Source: Corynebacterium accolens (GTDB lineage Bacteria; Actinomycetota; Actinomycetes; Mycobacteriales; Mycobacteriaceae). Taken from it: a stretch of DNA of 6,079 nt. The notes under the pieces were generated by a model that did not search any database, had not been told where the DNA came from, and was given only the letters and a program-made list of their open reading frames with translations. Shown here in pieces: positions 5,520 to 6,079 of the stretch. The stretch lies in the NCBI RefSeq assembly GCF_030515985.1, contig NZ_CP100376.1, positions 2,207,876-2,213,954 on the forward strand, read 5' to 3'. The translations under genes were made by a program, and so were the position numbers. The first letter of the stretch is position 1, and the number at the start of each line of letters is the position of its first letter.

Positions 5520-5545
5520 TGAACTCAAGAGGCGGGTTAAACGGC

Positions 5546-5588
5546 AAAAGGCCCGAGTCTCGCAGTGTCCATCATCTGGGGTCGGGCC
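5546..5588 (-). terminator. Terminator-like hairpin, minus strand
   Basis: GGCCCGA (5550-5556) pairs with TCGGGCC (5582-5588) across a 25-base loop; on the minus strand TTTTG follows the stem. The long loop weakens the call. It would stop minus-strand transcription before the IS30-like remnant. The gene it would serve is not visible; 5589-5698 shows no convincing gene on either strand. Confidence 0.35.
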
Positions 5589-5698
5589 CGAACTGCTAAC
5601 ACCAGTAATGGGTGCCAGGATCGGGATGATGACAATCGTTACCAAGAGTGTCAATTTATGTTACTTTAAGTAAGTCGTCGCGTACGGAAAGGAAAGTT

Positions 5699-5970
5699 AT
5701 AAACAAAACATTAAAAACTGCCGCTTCTCTTTTGTCTTCTCGGCTGCTACTTCCTGCCTCGTCCGGAATGGCTCAAGCGGAAACAGTATAGGGGGACAAG
5801 AAGGGCTCAAAACCGTCTTTGGTGGAAACTGCCAAAACAGGGACGAAAACGGGATCCATGTGACGCGCAAAGGTAAAACTCACAACGATTGCTCCTTCGG
5901 TCATGCGCACGATGGAGGATTTCAAATTTTGAAGTTAAGGGCAATGCCGAATGTGCACGTCTATTTGTAA
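5699..5970 (+). pseudogene. Frameshifted small secreted Cys-containing protein, possibly lactococcin 972-type bacteriocin
   Basis: One frame gives a signal peptide-like start, NKTLKTAASLLSSRLLLPAS then SGMAQAETV, with an AQA cleavage site, but it stops at TAG 5789-5791. The next frame, open from 5674 but without a start codon, continues SIGGQEGLKTVFGGNCQNR and on to RKGKTHNDCSFGHAHDGGFQ, ending NVHVYL at TAA 5968-5970. One lost base near 5787-5791 would join them into a precursor of about 90 residues reading AETV-GG, the usual mature start in lactococcin 972-like peptides. The first codon would be ATA, itself abnormal, behind AAAGGAAAG; possibly a mutated ATG. A weak promoter (TTACCA at 5639, TACTTT at 5662, 17 bp apart) could serve it. 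A membrane protein gene follows after 22 bp, as in lactococcin 972 loci. The secreted nature is reasonably supported; the family is tentative. A sequencing error is the alternative to a true pseudogene. Confidence 0.45.
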
Positions 5971-5992
5971 TGGGAGAATATAAAGGAGAACA

Positions 5993-6079
5993 GTGTCACG
6001 CAATTCATCCTTAGGGGTTCTGTTAAAGATTGCGATTTGTGTATCACTGTTGCTCTGTCTCGGTTATGTTATCGGCGGG
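5993..6079 (+). CDS. Membrane protein N-terminus, cut by window end
   Basis: GTG at 5993 with AAAGGAG (5982-5988) four bases upstream. The 29 visible codons read MSRNSSLGVLLKIAICVSLL then LCLGYVIGG: a short basic start and a strong hydrophobic helix (about residues 8-27), so a membrane anchor or signal peptide. It follows the small secreted-protein frame by 22 bp and is probably co-transcribed with it. If that frame is a lactococcin 972-type peptide, this could be the large bacteriocin-associated membrane (immunity) protein known from such operons. The visible part cannot decide. Confidence 0.6.
   Translation, partial: MSRNSSLGVLLKIAICVSLLLCLGYVIGG

Noticed and set aside
5334..5522. Plus-strand 62-codon frame starting in the IS21 right end
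   Set aside because: It crosses the IS boundary and is antisense to the 5' part of the split transposase gene.
1..6079. CRISPR arrays, tRNA or rRNA genes
   Set aside because: No regularly spaced repeat-spacer series and no tRNA-like cloverleaf or rRNA-like stretch was seen.

Overview
The window is an insertion-sequence graveyard from a high-GC Gram-positive, most likely a Corynebacterium or a close relative. The clues are the codon use, the GTG starts, the IS30/IS3/IS21-type proteins of actinobacterial flavour and the moderately high GC. Genus is inferred from pattern memory, not from a search. Only three genes look intact (istA, istB and a 49-residue membrane protein). A fourth runs off the right edge. 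Everything else is fragments left by insertion, deletion and rearrangement.

Layout. Positions 1-1497 hold a broken 14-helix (DHA2-type) MFS exporter. It has an internal deletion with a frame change near 140. A 471-bp internally deleted IS21-type element (814-1284), flanked by the 6-bp duplication CGCAGG, also interrupts it. Cutting out the element plus one duplication copy rejoins the frame exactly. The deleted element still carries the first codons of its own istA on the minus strand, next to a 47-bp GC-rich palindrome. The exporter tail is cut at 1498 by a very large palindrome (1498-1805): two head-to-head copies of the left end of an IS3-family element, with 127-bp arms, one mismatch and a 54-bp centre. 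Beyond it lies a short orphan reading frame of unknown origin.

Positions 1996-2285 hold a small minus-strand gene with a good ribosome binding site, one predicted membrane helix and its own terminator. Three 12-bp-spaced repeats lie upstream of it. Positions 2286-2720 and 5371-5480 are the two halves of one minus-strand chimeric gene. An N-terminal double helix-turn-helix region (IS30-transposase-like) is fused to the C-terminal tail of a serine resolvase. This gene was split by a complete 2650-bp IS21-family element (2721-5370) with the 5-bp target duplication CCAAG. The element has istA (DDE transposase), istB (AAA+ helper ATPase), multiple terminal repeats and a long hairpin that covers the istA ribosome binding site.

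The right end (5481-6079) holds the likely outer end of the IS30-like element, a minus-strand terminator-like hairpin, a frameshifted gene for a small secreted Cys-containing protein (possibly a bacteriocin of the lactococcin 972 type), and, 22 bp later, the start of a membrane protein gene that continues out of the window.

Functionally, istA and istB act together in cut-and-paste or copy-type transposition of the IS21 element. The remaining pieces record successive events: IS21 into the exporter, IS3 into the exporter tail with later inverted duplication, resolvase/IS30 fusion, then the recent and still clean IS21 insertion.
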